A stretch of DNA of 64,000 nucleotides from Hymenobacter canadensis (lineage in GTDB: Bacteria; Bacteroidota; Bacteroidia; Cytophagales; Hymenobacteraceae): NCBI RefSeq assembly GCF_027359925.1, contig NZ_CP114767.1, forward strand, positions 3,534,001-3,598,000, given 5' to 3'. The notes beneath the pieces were generated by a model that saw only the letters and a list, made by a program, of their open reading frames with translations, did not search any database and was not told where the DNA came from. A program made the translations under genes and the position numbers. Below, in pieces: positions 49,730 through 58,558 of this stretch (the stretch's first letter is position 1; each line of letters starts with the position of its first letter).

Positions 49730-51268
49730 TTAGGCCGGTAGCGCCGCCACGGCGGCTTCAATGCGTTCGGCGGTTTCCTGCGTGCCCAGAATGCTCATAA
49801 TAGCCATCAGGTCGGGGCCGGCGGCGGCACCCGTGACGGCCACGCGCAACGCCTGCAGCACCTGGCCCTGCTTCAGGCCCTGGCCTTCCACTACCTGCGT
49901 GAGCAGGGCTTTGATGCCGTCGGGCGTGGTGTCGGGGGCGGTGGGCAGCTGGCGGGCAAACTCGGCGAGGGCGCCGGCTACCTGAGCGTTCCACTTCTTG
50001 CTGATCACCTGCTCGTCGTAGGCGGAAGGGCGCTGGAAGAACAGCTGGGCTTCCTTGGCCAGATCGGCGGGGAAGGTGGCGCGCTCCTTCACGAGGGCCG
50101 CAATCTGCTCGGCTTTGTCGGCCGAAACGTCCAGGCCCTGGGCTTGCAGGTCATGCAGCAGGAACTGGGCCAGCTCGGCGTCGGGCTTGGCGCGCAGATA
50201 CTGCTCGTTGTACCAGCGCACTTTGTTCTGGTCGAAGCGGGCTGGCGACTTGCTTACCCGCTCAATCGAGAAGTTCTCAATCAGCTCGTCCATCGTGAAC
50301 AGCTCCTGTGTGGTGCCGGGGTTCCAGCCCAGGAACGCCAGGAAGTTGATGAACGCCTCGGGCAGGTAGCCGGCTTCGCGGTAGCCGCTGCTCACGGTTG
50401 GCTGGCCGTCGGCATCGGTGCCGTGGAATTCCAGCGGGAATACCGGGAAGCCGAGCTTGTCGCCGTCGCGCTTGCTGAGCTTGCCGGTGCCGTCGGGCTT
50501 GAGCAGCAGGGGCAGGTGGGCAAACTGCGGCATAGTGGCTTCCCAGCCCAGGTAGCGGTACAGCAGCACGTGCAAAGGCGCCGAGGGCAGCCACTCTTCG
50601 CCCCGGATAACGTGCGTAATTTCCATCAGATGGTCATCCACGATGTTGGCCAGGTGATAGGTCGGCATGCCGTCCGACTTCATCAGCACCTTGTCATCCA
50701 CGGCTGAGGAATGCACCACCACCCAACCCCGGATAAGGTCGTTGAAGCGGATTTCCTCCTTGCGGGGCACTTTTAGGCGAATGACGTATTGAGCGCCGCT
50801 CTCCAGCAGCTGCGTCACCTCTTCGGCGGGCAGCGTCAGGGAGTTGCGCATCTGGGCGCGCGTGATGCTGTTGTACTGCGGGTTGGGCACCTTGGCGGCC
50901 GTCAGGCGGGCGCGCATGGCATCCAGGTCTTCCGACGTATCGAAAGCGTAGTAGGCGTGGCCGCTGTCGATGAGCTGCTGGGCATACTGGCGGTACATGG
51001 GCTTCCGCTCGCTCTGGCGGTAGGGCGCGTGGGGGCCGCCCTGCTCAATTCCCTCGTCAATGACAATGCCACACCAGCGCAGCGAGTCCATGATGTACTG
51101 CTCGGCGCCGGGCACAAAGCGGTTCTGGTCGGTGTCCTCGATGCGGAGCAGCATTTTGCCGCCCAGCTTGCGGGCCAGCAGGTAGTTATACAGCGCAGTG
51201 CGCACGCCGCCGATGTGCAGCGGCCCCGTGGGGCTGGGCGCAAAGCGCACCCGTACTTCTCTTTCCAT
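49730..51268 (-). CDS. gltX: Glutamate--tRNA ligase
   Basis: 512-residue class I synthetase charging tRNA-Glu. HIGH-like HIGG at 18-21 within FAPSPTGPLHIGG, KLSKRDGDKLGFPVF as the KMSKS-like motif (about residue 265), and the C-terminal anticodon-binding cage. Discriminating or not cannot be told. A perfect -7 element (TATCTTTG, 51320-51313) lies 45 bases upstream. The coding sequence is uninterrupted and of normal length. Confidence 0.96.
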   Translation of the reverse strand: MEREVRVRFAPSPTGPLHIGGVRTALYNYLLARKLGGKMLLRIEDTDQNRFVPGAEQYIMDSLRWCGIVIDEGIEQGGPHAPYRQSERKPMYRQYAQQLIDSGHAYYAFDTSEDLDAMRARLTAAKVPNPQYNSITRAQMRNSLTLPAEEVTQLLESGAQYVIRLKVPRKEEIRFNDLIRGWVVVHSSAVDDKVLMKSDGMPTYHLANIVDDHLMEITHVIRGEEWLPSAPLHVLLYRYLGWEATMPQFAHLPLLLKPDGTGKLSKRDGDKLGFPVFPLEFHGTDADGQPTVSSGYREAGYLPEAFINFLAFLGWNPGTTQELFTMDELIENFSIERVSKSPARFDQNKVRWYNEQYLRAKPDAELAQFLLHDLQAQGLDVSADKAEQIAALVKERATFPADLAKEAQLFFQRPSAYDEQVISKKWNAQVAGALAEFARQLPTAPDTTPDGIKALLTQVVEGQGLKQGQVLQALRVAVTGAAAGPDLMAIMSILGTQETAERIEAAVAALPA

Positions 51269-51312
51269 AAGTCAGTCAGTTCGCGGCGTCTTCGGGATAG
51301 AAAAACGCGCCG

Positions 51313-51320
51313 CAAAGATA
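51313..51320 (-). promoter_or_regulatory. -7 promoter element of gltX
   Basis: Minus-strand TATCTTTG, exact TAnnTTTG. The -33 position falls into the inverted repeat at 51325-51407. Confidence 0.55.
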
Positions 51321-51324
51321 CGAG

Positions 51325-51407
51325 AGAGTAGCTGAGTAGCGGAGTAGCTGCGTAATTGTGCTGGCTAACAGAACCACTGCTCAGCTACTCCACTACTCAG
51401 CTACTCT
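51325..51407. repeat. Inverted repeat AGAGTAGCTGAGTAG, between gltX and the pentapeptide gene
   Basis: Arms 51325-51350 and 51382-51407, 26 bp with one mismatch. Each arm itself repeats the unit GTAGCTGAGTAG or GAGTAGC. The right arm covers the pentapeptide-gene stop codon (51401-51403). Confidence 0.88.
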
Positions 51408-52009
51408 ATTACCAGGGCGTACTTGGTGAGCAAGCCCGGCAGGCTGTGGCGCGAAAAGCGGGCCTGCCGCACCTCGTTTTGTTCCGGGTCCAGTTCCACC
51501 TCGTGCGCGGTCCGAAAATCGGTGCCGACCAGAATGCTCTGGCGGAAGATAGCGCGGGTGAGCTGGCAGTCGTCGAAGACGGCCGCCGTCAGGTTAGCCT
51601 GCGAGAAATCGGCCTCCTGCAGTGAGCAGCCCACAAAACGGGTAGCGGGCAGGGCCCGGCCCATAAAAGAAGCGTAATCCAGCTGGCACCGGTCGAAATG
51701 CACGCCGAACAGCATGTCGCGGCAGGCGTGGAAGGGCAGGCCCAGCAGCTTACAGCCCTCAAAGGCCACGTTTTGGAGGGCCGTCTGGCTGAGGTTGGCG
51801 CCGGCCAGGTTGCAGTTCTCAAACAGACAGTCGCTGAACCGAAAGCCGGCCAGGTTGGCCCCGCTGAAGTCGATGTTTCGAAACCGGTACTCCTCGAACT
51901 CGCGCTGCCCGGCCAACGCCGGCGGCAACGCTCGTTCCAGCACGTTTTCGGGCGGGAAGTACGCTGGTTTGGTCAGCGCCTTCGGAGCTTTGGAGGCAGG
52001 CCGGCGCAT
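51401..52009 (-). CDS. Pentapeptide-repeat protein
   Basis: 202-residue protein whose middle (about 50-170) is built of A(D/N)LxX-type pentapeptides (FSGANLAGFRFSDCLFENCN, AGANLSQTALQNVAFEG, ADFSQANLTAAVFDD) and folds as a right-handed quadrilateral beta-helix. Some relatives protect DNA gyrase from quinolones, but nothing here shows that. The start codon shares bases with the stop of the upstream small gene (TGATG), so the two are translationally coupled. Confidence 0.88.
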   Translation of the reverse strand: MRRPASKAPKALTKPAYFPPENVLERALPPALAGQREFEEYRFRNIDFSGANLAGFRFSDCLFENCNLAGANLSQTALQNVAFEGCKLLGLPFHACRDMLFGVHFDRCQLDYASFMGRALPATRFVGCSLQEADFSQANLTAAVFDDCQLTRAIFRQSILVGTDFRTAHEVELDPEQNEVRQARFSRHSLPGLLTKYALVIE

Positions 52010-52194
52010 CAGTCGCGGTTGCGGAAGCTCAGCCACAGTAGCAGTCCCAGCAGCGTAATACCGCCCCGGATGAGCAGCGACGTGGTAGCGCCCCATTGGT
52101 CAATCCAGGTCAGAAACATGAATTTCATGCCCAGAAAAGGCAGCACCAACGCCACCAGGCCCACCAGGAAAAGCCCTATTCCAAGCTCTTTCAT
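52009..52194 (-). CDS. Small membrane protein, 61 aa
   Basis: Two hydrophobic helices: LGIGLFLVGLVALVLPFLGMKFMFLTW and SLLIRGGITLLGLLLWLSF, ending FRNRD. It overlaps the pentapeptide gene in a TGATG arrangement and starts 18 bases after ridA, so the three may be one operon. No family recognised. Confidence 0.72.
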   Translation of the reverse strand: MKELGIGLFLVGLVALVLPFLGMKFMFLTWIDQWGATTSLLIRGGITLLGLLLWLSFRNRD

Positions 52195-52212
52195 AGCTGA
52201 AAAGACGATGGG

Positions 52213-52608
52213 TTACTGACCGCCCTGCACAGCTACGCACGAAATTTCCACCTGCACGTCTTTGGGCAGGCGGCTTACTTCCACGGTTTCGCGGGCCGGC
52301 GCGTAGTCGGGCGTGAAGTAGCTGCCGTAGATTTCATTGATCAGACTAAAGTTGCCAAGGTCCTTCACGAAAATGCTGCACTTCACCACGTCGCGCAGCG
52401 TGAGGCCGGCGGCTTGCAGCACTGCCTGCAGGTTGCGCATCACTTGGTGGGTTTCCTGGGCCACGTCGCCGTCACCTACCACCTGGCCGGTGACAGAGTC
52501 GAGGGCAATCTGGCCGGAAACGTACACGGTATTGCCGGCCTGAATGGCCTGGCTATAGGGCCCGATAGGAGCGGGGGCTTGGTCGGAATACACAACGGTA
52601 TGGGGCAT
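52213..52608 (-). CDS. ridA: RidA-family deaminase
   Basis: 131-residue enzyme of the Rid family hydrolysing reactive enamine/imine intermediates of amino-acid metabolism. Family core: APIGPYSQAIQAGNTVYVSGQIALD near the N-terminus, VMRNLQAVLQAAG, and PARETVEVSRLPKDVQVEIS with the catalytic Arg. Start at 52608, MPHTVVYSDQAPAPIG; longer in-frame starts are unrelated. Upstream on this strand CTTTAGC/TACTTTAG may be a promoter. Confidence 0.92.
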   Translation of the reverse strand: MPHTVVYSDQAPAPIGPYSQAIQAGNTVYVSGQIALDSVTGQVVGDGDVAQETHQVMRNLQAVLQAAGLTLRDVVKCSIFVKDLGNFSLINEIYGSYFTPDYAPARETVEVSRLPKDVQVEISCVAVQGGQ

Positions 52609-52716
52609 AGCAAAAGAAGGAATGGGTGTTTGAAGGAGCGCTAAAGTAAGCGGAAAATATCGGCCCAGCGCGTTAACGGAAGGCATAATCAGTGGAAGTG
52701 CCCGGGCCGGAAACAA

Positions 52717-52750
52717 AAAAGTCCACCGGCCGCAGCCGATGGACTTCTGT
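52717..52750 (-). terminator. Terminator after glmS
   Basis: On the minus strand AAGTCCATCGGC... pairs with ...GGTGGACTT and is followed by TTTTTTG (52725-52717 region), 24 bases past the glmS stop. Confidence 0.8.
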
Positions 52751-52773
52751 CAGTAGCAGGCTGCAAAAGCGCC

Positions 52774-54609
52774 TTATTCCACCGTTACCGATTTGGCCAG
52801 GTTGCGGGGCTGATCCACGTTGCAGCCGCGCAGGACGGCAATGTGGTAGCTCAGCAGCTGCAGCGGCACCACCGATACCAGCGGCACCAGCACCTCCGAC
52901 GTGTGGGGCACCTCAATCACGAACTCGGCCATGGCCGGGATAACCGTGTCGCCTTCCGTCACGACGGCAATGATGCGGCCTTTGCGGGCCTTCACCTCCT
53001 GGATGTTGCTCACCACTTTCTCGTATGAGCTGTCCTTGGTGGCGATAACCACCACCGGCATGTTTTCGTCGATGAGGGCAATTGGGCCGTGCTTCATTTC
53101 GGCGGCCGGGTAGCCTTCGGCGTGGATGTAGCTGATTTCCTTCAGCTTCAGCGCGCCTTCCAAGGCTACCGGGAAGTTGTAGCCGCGGCCCAGATACAGG
53201 AAGTTCGGCACGTCCTTGAACATCTCGGCAATCACCTTGATTTCGTCGTTGAGCAGCAGCGCCTTTTCTACTTTCGCCGGAATGTTGGTCAGCTCCACCA
53301 TCAGCTCGCGCAGACGGGTATCAGACAGCGCGCCGCGCTTGTGGCCCACAATCATGGCCAGTAGCGTGAGCACCGTTACCTGAGCCGTGAAGGCCTTGGT
53401 CGAAGCCACCCCGATTTCCGGGCCGGCGTGCGTGTAGGCACCGGCATCGGTAGCGCGAGCAATGCTGCTGCCAACCACGTTGCAGATACCGAAGATGGTG
53501 GCGCCTTTGCTCTTGGCCAGTTCAATTGCAGCCAGCGTATCGGCCGTCTCACCGCTCTGCGAAATAGCAATTACGATGTCGCGCTCCGTAATAATGGGGT
53601 TGCGGTAGCGGAATTCCGACGCATACTCCACTTCCACCGGAATGCGGGCCAGGTCTTCGAGCAGATACTCGGCCACCAAGCCAGCGTGCCACGAGGTACC
53701 GCAGGCCACGATGATGATGCGGTCGGCATTCATGAACTTCCGCTCGTAGGCCCGGATGCCGCCCATGTTCAGGTGGCCAGCTTCCAGTTCCAAACGGCCG
53801 CGCATCGAATCGAGGATGGAGCGCGGCTGCTCGAAAATCTCCTTCAGCATGAAATGCTCGTACCCGCCTTTCTCGATGCTTTCAAGCGCCATCTCCAGCT
53901 TCTGGATGTAGGGCGTCTGCTGCACGTCTTCCTTGGAACGGATTTCGAGGTTGCCGTTTTTAATGACCGCAATTTCGTAGTCGTTCACATAGATCACCTC
54001 GTTGGTGTACTCGATGATCGGCGTGGCATCGGACGCCAGGAAATACTCATCCTTGCCAACCCCGATAACCAGCGGCGAGCCTTTGCGGGCCGCAATCAGC
54101 TGATTGGGCTCGTCGCGGCTCAGCACCACAATGGCGTAGGCACCTACCACCTCATGCAAGGCCAGACGGACAGCCTCTTCCAACGAACATTTCTGCTGCT
54201 TCTGAATCTCCTCAATCAGGTTGACAAACACTTCCGTGTCGGTATCCGAATGAAACGTGTGGCCCTGCTGCTGCAAGTGCTCTTTCAGCGCCGCATAGTT
54301 CTCAATGATACCGTTGTGGATGATGGCAATACGCTCCGAGGTAGAGTAATGGGGGTGCGCATTGGAGTCATTGGGCTCGCCGTGGGTGGCCCAGCGTGTG
54401 TGGCCCATGCCAATCTGCGCCTGAGTGTCTTTGTCCTGCAGGAAGGCTTCCAACTCGGCTACCTTTCCTTTTTTCTTATACACTTCAAGCGAACCGTTCA
54501 ACAACGCTACGCCGGCCGAGTCGTAGCCCCGGTATTCGAGACGGTGCAGGCCTTTAAGAATGATCGGGCAGGCTTCGCGGTGACCGATATAAGCAACAAT
54601 TCCGCACAT
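52774..54609 (-). CDS. glmS: Glutamine--fructose-6-phosphate aminotransferase (isomerizing)
   Basis: 611-residue enzyme making glucosamine-6-phosphate for peptidoglycan and LPS. Starts MCGIVAYIGHR with the catalytic Cys2 of the glutaminase domain; two SIS sugar-isomerase domains follow (CGTSWHAGLVAEYL and GRGYNFPVALEGALKLKEIS regions) and the C-terminal end DQPRNLAKSVTVE is conserved. Start at 54609 is required by the N-terminal Cys. TACTTTTG (minus, 54628-54621) is a likely -7 element 12 bases upstream. I see no glmS ribozyme in the short leader. Confidence 0.96.
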   Translation of the reverse strand: MCGIVAYIGHREACPIILKGLHRLEYRGYDSAGVALLNGSLEVYKKKGKVAELEAFLQDKDTQAQIGMGHTRWATHGEPNDSNAHPHYSTSERIAIIHNGIIENYAALKEHLQQQGHTFHSDTDTEVFVNLIEEIQKQQKCSLEEAVRLALHEVVGAYAIVVLSRDEPNQLIAARKGSPLVIGVGKDEYFLASDATPIIEYTNEVIYVNDYEIAVIKNGNLEIRSKEDVQQTPYIQKLEMALESIEKGGYEHFMLKEIFEQPRSILDSMRGRLELEAGHLNMGGIRAYERKFMNADRIIIVACGTSWHAGLVAEYLLEDLARIPVEVEYASEFRYRNPIITERDIVIAISQSGETADTLAAIELAKSKGATIFGICNVVGSSIARATDAGAYTHAGPEIGVASTKAFTAQVTVLTLLAMIVGHKRGALSDTRLRELMVELTNIPAKVEKALLLNDEIKVIAEMFKDVPNFLYLGRGYNFPVALEGALKLKEISYIHAEGYPAAEMKHGPIALIDENMPVVVIATKDSSYEKVVSNIQEVKARKGRIIAVVTEGDTVIPAMAEFVIEVPHTSEVLVPLVSVVPLQLLSYHIAVLRGCNVDQPRNLAKSVTVE

Positions 54610-54620
54610 AAGTAGGGAAG

Positions 54621-54628
54621 CAAAAGTA
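54621..54628 (-). promoter_or_regulatory. -7 promoter element of glmS
   Basis: Minus strand TACTTTTG, exact TAnnTTTG; very short leader to the ATG. Confidence 0.5.
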
Positions 54629-54650
54629 GGTTTCGTGAAAAAATGGCAGT

Positions 54651-54684
54651 GAGCCGCGGCATAGCAAATGCTATGCCGCGGCTC
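54651..54684 (-). terminator. Hairpin after the DUF4270 gene
   Basis: Perfect 16-bp stem GAGCCGCGGCATAGCA / TGCTATGCCGCGGCTC with a two-base loop; followed on the minus strand by a TTTTTT tract at about 54642-54637. It terminates the leftward DUF4270 transcript before the glmS promoter. Confidence 0.82.
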
Positions 54685-54708
54685 AGCAGGCACAAAAACA
54701 AAGCAAAG

Positions 54709-56274
54709 TTAACGCAGCTGCGAGTAGTATACGCGGAGCTTGATATTGCTGCCGTCCAGCACGGCCCGCTCTAGGCCCAGGCCATAAGAGTTGCGCAGCG
54801 ACGGTGACAATACGAAAGCGGCCGGTGAAACGCCACCTAGCTTATCATATACATATGCCTGTACGTAGCCCGTCATAATCATGCTGAAGTTCTGGTTGGC
54901 GTCCGACAGTGTATAAAGGCGGCCATTGGCAGCATTCTGGTAGTAGCCAAGCCCGCTGGTAAGATCATCAGCAATTGACGACAGTCCAGCACCTGTCTGT
55001 GGAACTCCATCCCGCAGGACAATCCGTTCAACCCGAGTGTTGAGCAACGGGCGGTACAACGATTGGTTGTTAGCATTTACTTCGTACAGGAAGGTGCTAT
55101 CCGGTAGCGAGAATAACAGGTTGGCATACGGGCGTACCGGAATCAGCAGTTCGGCCCGGTTGATGGCAATGGCCGGGCTACCGTTAGCTTGTGGTGCCGC
55201 CAAGCCCTTCAGGATTTCCAAGCCCGGAATTTCCAGCTTGGCCCCGAAACCGTTGCCACCCTGCATGTACACCAAGCCATTTGTTTCAGATGCCGCTACC
55301 GACTGTGTAGCGCCGCCTGGCCCACCAAGTCGGCTCAAGGCTGAGCCAGTCGGCAGTTCGTTGGTAATCTGGGTGAAATAGCGGGGTGCGTCGTTGGTCG
55401 TCAGACGGGTCCAGCTGCCTTTGCTGAACGGGATGCTGTAACGGCCGCTGAGCTGGCCAGTATTCTTCTTGTTGGTGTAGTGATAGTAGAATACAGCCCG
55501 CGTCGTCACGGTAGCCCGCAATCCTACTACGGCCGTGTTGAAGTCTGCTACCGGCTGAAACGCAATGCCTTTCCAAATGGCATCCAGCGCCGCCTGGTTG
55601 AAGCCAGTCACTTTGAGGCGGTCAAATACGCTGGTTGCCAGCGTAGAAGTCTGGCTGCCGCCGTGCAGCTTCAGGCGTACCGTCCGGTCGGGCACAGTCA
55701 CTTGGGTCCGGTTCGGTTTTGTGCCGGCCGAGTCCTTGCGCGTGCCATTCAGACGTGCCGAAAGGCCCCGTGCTATTTCCGGTCCGAATGCTACCGACGA
55801 TGTAGAATTGTAGGCCGTACGGTCATCCAGCGGCTGGGCCAACTGAAAAATATTAACCCGCAGTGGAGTAGCCGACGAACCATACACCTCGTCAAACGGC
55901 ATCTCCAACACGAGTGAGTCCAGGATGGCGTTCGGCGCAACAACCGTTTCAGTTCGCTTCACCTCAGTTGGAAGAGAGTCTATGGCCAAAGGCCGCAGCT
56001 TCAGGTTCAGGAAAGCCGTGGCGGCCGTAGAGCCCAGCACGTTTTCGCGCACTCTGCCTACCAGAAACCGGTCGGCTTTCTGGGTTTCGGTGGAGTCGCG
56101 CAGCACGGTGGAAGCCGTTACGGGAAAGTCGCGGTATTGGGTGTCGGCGTTGGCGGTGCCAGGTAGTTCCACGCCCAGATCGTTGGCGTCTTCGCAACTG
56201 GCGGCCGTAAACAGCAGCGTTGCGGAAAGTAGGGAAACCGACGCAAGCCGGCAGGCACTAGTTGGCCAATTCAT
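54709..56274 (-). CDS. DUF4270 lipoprotein
   Basis: 521-residue exported protein: signal peptide with lipobox LFTAASC (about 21-27) and CEDANDLGVELPGTANADTQY directly after, then a strand-rich body with motifs such as VLDSLVLEMPFDEVYG and the C-terminal AVLDGSNIKLRVYYSQLR. The family is limited to Bacteroidota and its function is unknown. It overlaps the upstream gene by 17 bases, so it is translationally linked. In this phylum it often lies, as here, between the glycogen-synthase-like gene and glmS. Confidence 0.85.
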   Translation of the reverse strand: MNWPTSACRLASVSLLSATLLFTAASCEDANDLGVELPGTANADTQYRDFPVTASTVLRDSTETQKADRFLVGRVRENVLGSTAATAFLNLKLRPLAIDSLPTEVKRTETVVAPNAILDSLVLEMPFDEVYGSSATPLRVNIFQLAQPLDDRTAYNSTSSVAFGPEIARGLSARLNGTRKDSAGTKPNRTQVTVPDRTVRLKLHGGSQTSTLATSVFDRLKVTGFNQAALDAIWKGIAFQPVADFNTAVVGLRATVTTRAVFYYHYTNKKNTGQLSGRYSIPFSKGSWTRLTTNDAPRYFTQITNELPTGSALSRLGGPGGATQSVAASETNGLVYMQGGNGFGAKLEIPGLEILKGLAAPQANGSPAIAINRAELLIPVRPYANLLFSLPDSTFLYEVNANNQSLYRPLLNTRVERIVLRDGVPQTGAGLSSIADDLTSGLGYYQNAANGRLYTLSDANQNFSMIMTGYVQAYVYDKLGGVSPAAFVLSPSLRNSYGLGLERAVLDGSNIKLRVYYSQLR

Positions 56275-57079
56275 TATAAAGTGCGTAGTAAGAGGTCAGT
56301 AGGTTTTCGTCGGCTCCTACCTGCCCGATCTGTTTGTTCTTCTTGTTCTGCGAGTATTCGGTGAAGATGGCGTTCAGGTTGTCGCTGAAGTTCTCATCCG
56401 ATTTCACGATGGAGTCGGCGTATTCCATGCCGATTTTGATGAAGCCACCAAAGTCCGCCGTCTTCAAACCCGCCAGCATGTCATCATCGATATCCAGCAT
56501 TTTAGCTTTTTCGATGATATCGCCGCCAAATTTGTGGTCGAATTCGTTGTTGTAAATCGTGAACACCGATTTGGCATCCTTGAAAATCGGGTCCTTCTTG
56601 TAGGTCGTTTTCAGGTACATCGGAATCAGACCCGTCATCCAGTCGTTGCAGTGAACGATGTCGGGAGCCCACCCTAACTTTTTTACCGTTTCCAGCACCC
56701 CTTTGCAGAAGAAAATAGCCCGCTCGTCATTGTCGGCGTGGAACTTGTCGTTCTTGTCAACCAATACCGACTTGCGGTGGAAATAGTCTTCATTATCAAT
56801 GAAGTACACCTGCAGTTTGGCGTTCGGAATGGAAGCTACTTTGATAATCAGCGGTTTCTCATCTTCGCCCACAGCAATGTTGATACCTGAGAGGCGTACT
56901 ACTTCGTGGAGCCGGTTTTTCCGCTCGTTGATGATGCCGAAGCGGGGAACGAAAATGCGGATTTCCATCCCCATTTCCTGCATGCCCTGAGGCAGGCGCC
57001 GCAAAAATTCCGCTACTTTGGTGGTCTGCAAAAACGGATCAATCTCCGTAGCCGCGTAGAGGATTCTCAACTTGGACAT
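56258..57079 (-). CDS. Glycogen/starch synthase-like protein, N-terminal half only
   Basis: 273-residue protein matching only the N-terminal Rossmann half of GT5 glycogen synthases: RILYAATEIDPFLQTTKVAEFL at the start, IRIFVPRFG, and WAPDIVHCNDWMTGLIPMYL, the HCxDW motif. The usual KTGGL motif at the start reads TTKVAEF, and the whole C-terminal ADP-glucose-binding half is missing. The gene is intact, not broken: it has a normal stop, and homologues of this size are common in Bacteroidota. So catalysis by the classical mechanism is doubtful. Start at 57079. Confidence 0.85.
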   Translation of the reverse strand: MSKLRILYAATEIDPFLQTTKVAEFLRRLPQGMQEMGMEIRIFVPRFGIINERKNRLHEVVRLSGINIAVGEDEKPLIIKVASIPNAKLQVYFIDNEDYFHRKSVLVDKNDKFHADNDERAIFFCKGVLETVKKLGWAPDIVHCNDWMTGLIPMYLKTTYKKDPIFKDAKSVFTIYNNEFDHKFGGDIIEKAKMLDIDDDMLAGLKTADFGGFIKIGMEYADSIVKSDENFSDNLNAIFTEYSQNKKNKQIGQVGADENLLTSYYALYNELAN

Positions 57080-57126
57080 ATCAGTCAGAAAAGGGTAGTT
57101 GGGGAAAGGCAACACGTTGGGGAGCA

Positions 57127-57157
57127 CAAAATTAAACAAATTTGGGCGAAAATTCAA
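57127..57157 (-). promoter_or_regulatory. Promoter of the glycogen-synthase-like/DUF4270 operon
   Basis: Minus strand TTG (57157-57155), 20 bases, TAATTTTG (57134-57127): a good Bacteroidota promoter 48 bases upstream of the start. It lies in the gap shared with panC. Confidence 0.6.
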
Positions 57158-57198
57158 CTAAACCCCTCTGGAGCCTGTCCAACAAGGCTACTACATCT

Positions 57199-58044
57199 AT
57201 GGAGATACTGCACACGGCTGCCGCGTTGCATGCGTACACAGAAAATTGCCGGCGCGCCGGCCAACGCCTGGCCCTGGTGCCTACTATGGGCGCGCTTCAT
57301 GCCGGCCATCTGCAGCTGGTGGAAGCTGCCGCCGAGGCCTGCGACGTGGTGATAGTCAGCATTTTTGTGAACCCCACACAGTTCAACAATCCTGACGACT
57401 TTCGGCTCTACCCGCGCCTGCCCGAGGCCGATGCGGCCCTGCTGGGCCCGGCGGGCTGCACAGTACTGTTTCTGCCCTCGGTGGAAGAAATGTACCCGCA
57501 GCCCTCGGTGCTGCACTTCGACTTCGGGCCGCTGGAGCGGGTGATGGAAGGTGCGCACCGGCCCGGCCACTTCAACGGCGTGGCTACGGTGGTGAGCAAG
57601 CTGTTCCATATGTGCCGGCCGCATCAGGCCTACTTCGGCCAGAAAGACTGGCAACAGGTGGCCGTGGTGCAGCAGCTGGTGCAGGATCTGTCATTTGATC
57701 TGGAGCTGGTGTCATTCCCGACCGTGCGTGAGCCGGATGGGCTGGCTATGTCCTCGCGCAACCGGCGGCTGTCGGCGGAGGCGCGGGCGGTGGCGCCGCG
57801 CCTGTATGAGGCGCTGGAGCAGGCGGCCGCCGCGGTGCGGAGTGGCCTAGCGCCGGCGCAGGTGCAGCAGCAGGCCGCCGCCTACATTGCGGCTGAGCCC
57901 GCCTTCACACTGGAGTATTTTGAAGTGGCCGATGCCCAGACGTTGCAGCCGGTAGCAACCCGGGAGCCCGGCCGCGCGGTGGTGCTGTGCCTGGCCGCGC
58001 ACCTGGGAGGCGTGCGCCTGATTGACAACGTGGTGGTGCGGTAA
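57199..58044 (+). CDS. panC: Pantothenate synthetase
   Basis: 281-residue enzyme joining pantoate and beta-alanine with ATP. HAGH (34-37) in PTMGALHAGH is the nucleotide-binding motif; FVNPTQFNNPDDF, FGQKDWQQVAVVQQLVQDL and the KMSKS-like MSSRNRRLS are all seen. Start at 57199 (MEILHTAAAL). Divergent from the glycogen-synthase-like gene. panD follows 72 bases downstream with its own promoter element. Confidence 0.96.
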   Translation: MEILHTAAALHAYTENCRRAGQRLALVPTMGALHAGHLQLVEAAAEACDVVIVSIFVNPTQFNNPDDFRLYPRLPEADAALLGPAGCTVLFLPSVEEMYPQPSVLHFDFGPLERVMEGAHRPGHFNGVATVVSKLFHMCRPHQAYFGQKDWQQVAVVQQLVQDLSFDLELVSFPTVREPDGLAMSSRNRRLSAEARAVAPRLYEALEQAAAAVRSGLAPAQVQQQAAAYIAAEPAFTLEYFEVADAQTLQPVATREPGRAVVLCLAAHLGGVRLIDNVVVR

Positions 58045-58080
58045 GGCAGCTGAAGGAATGCCAGACGATGCACTCCTGCG

Positions 58081-58088
58081 TATCTTTG
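58081..58088 (+). promoter_or_regulatory. -7 promoter element before panD
   Basis: TATCTTTG, exact TAnnTTTG, 28 bases before the panD start. Confidence 0.55.
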
Positions 58089-58116
58089 CGGTCCTATTCG
58101 CCAATTGCTTTTTTTC

Positions 58117-58464
58117 ATGCACATCGAGGTTCTCAAATCGAAGATTCACCGCGTTAAGGTTACGCAGGCCGAGCTGCACTATGTAGGCAGCATCACCATC
58201 GACGAAGACCTGTTGGATGCGGCCAACATGGTGGAAAACGAGAAGGTCACCATTGTCAATATCAACAATGGCGAGCGGTTCGAAACGTACACCATCAAGG
58301 GCGAGCGGGGCTCGGGCATGATCTGCCTGAACGGCCCGGCGGCCCGCCGCGTAGCCGTGGGCGACATCGTCATCATCATCTCCTACGGCCTCATCGACTT
58401 CGCCGAAGCGCGGGCGCACCAGCCCACCATTATCTTCCCGGATCAGCACAACCGGCTGGTTTAA
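58117..58464 (+). CDS. panD: Aspartate 1-decarboxylase
   Basis: 115-residue proenzyme making beta-alanine for pantothenate. The self-cleavage site G24-S25 lies in HYVGSITID, generating the pyruvoyl group; K9 and the rest of the small beta-barrel are present ([26 protein letters not shown]). Start at 58117, [12 protein letters not shown], matches the family. Hairpin downstream separates it from the next gene. Confidence 0.96.
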   Translation: MHIEVLKSKIHRVKVTQAELHYVGSITIDEDLLDAANMVENEKVTIVNINNGERFETYTIKGERGSGMICLNGPAARRVAVGDIVIIISYGLIDFAEARAHQPTIIFPDQHNRLV

Positions 58465-58486
58465 CGGCTGAAAAGCTGCTGTATTG

Positions 58487-58528
58487 AATGGCGGGTCGTT
58501 CTAGAGGCTTTTAGAACGACCCGCCATT
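58487..58528. terminator. Hairpin after panD
   Basis: Perfect 17-bp stem AATGGCGGGTCGTTCTA / TAGAACGACCCGCCATT (58487-58503, 58512-58528), eight-base loop. There is no long T-run, but the stem is strong. Confidence 0.8.
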
Positions 58529-58558
58529 TAGCCGTTAAGCACTTCAATCATTTAGTTA

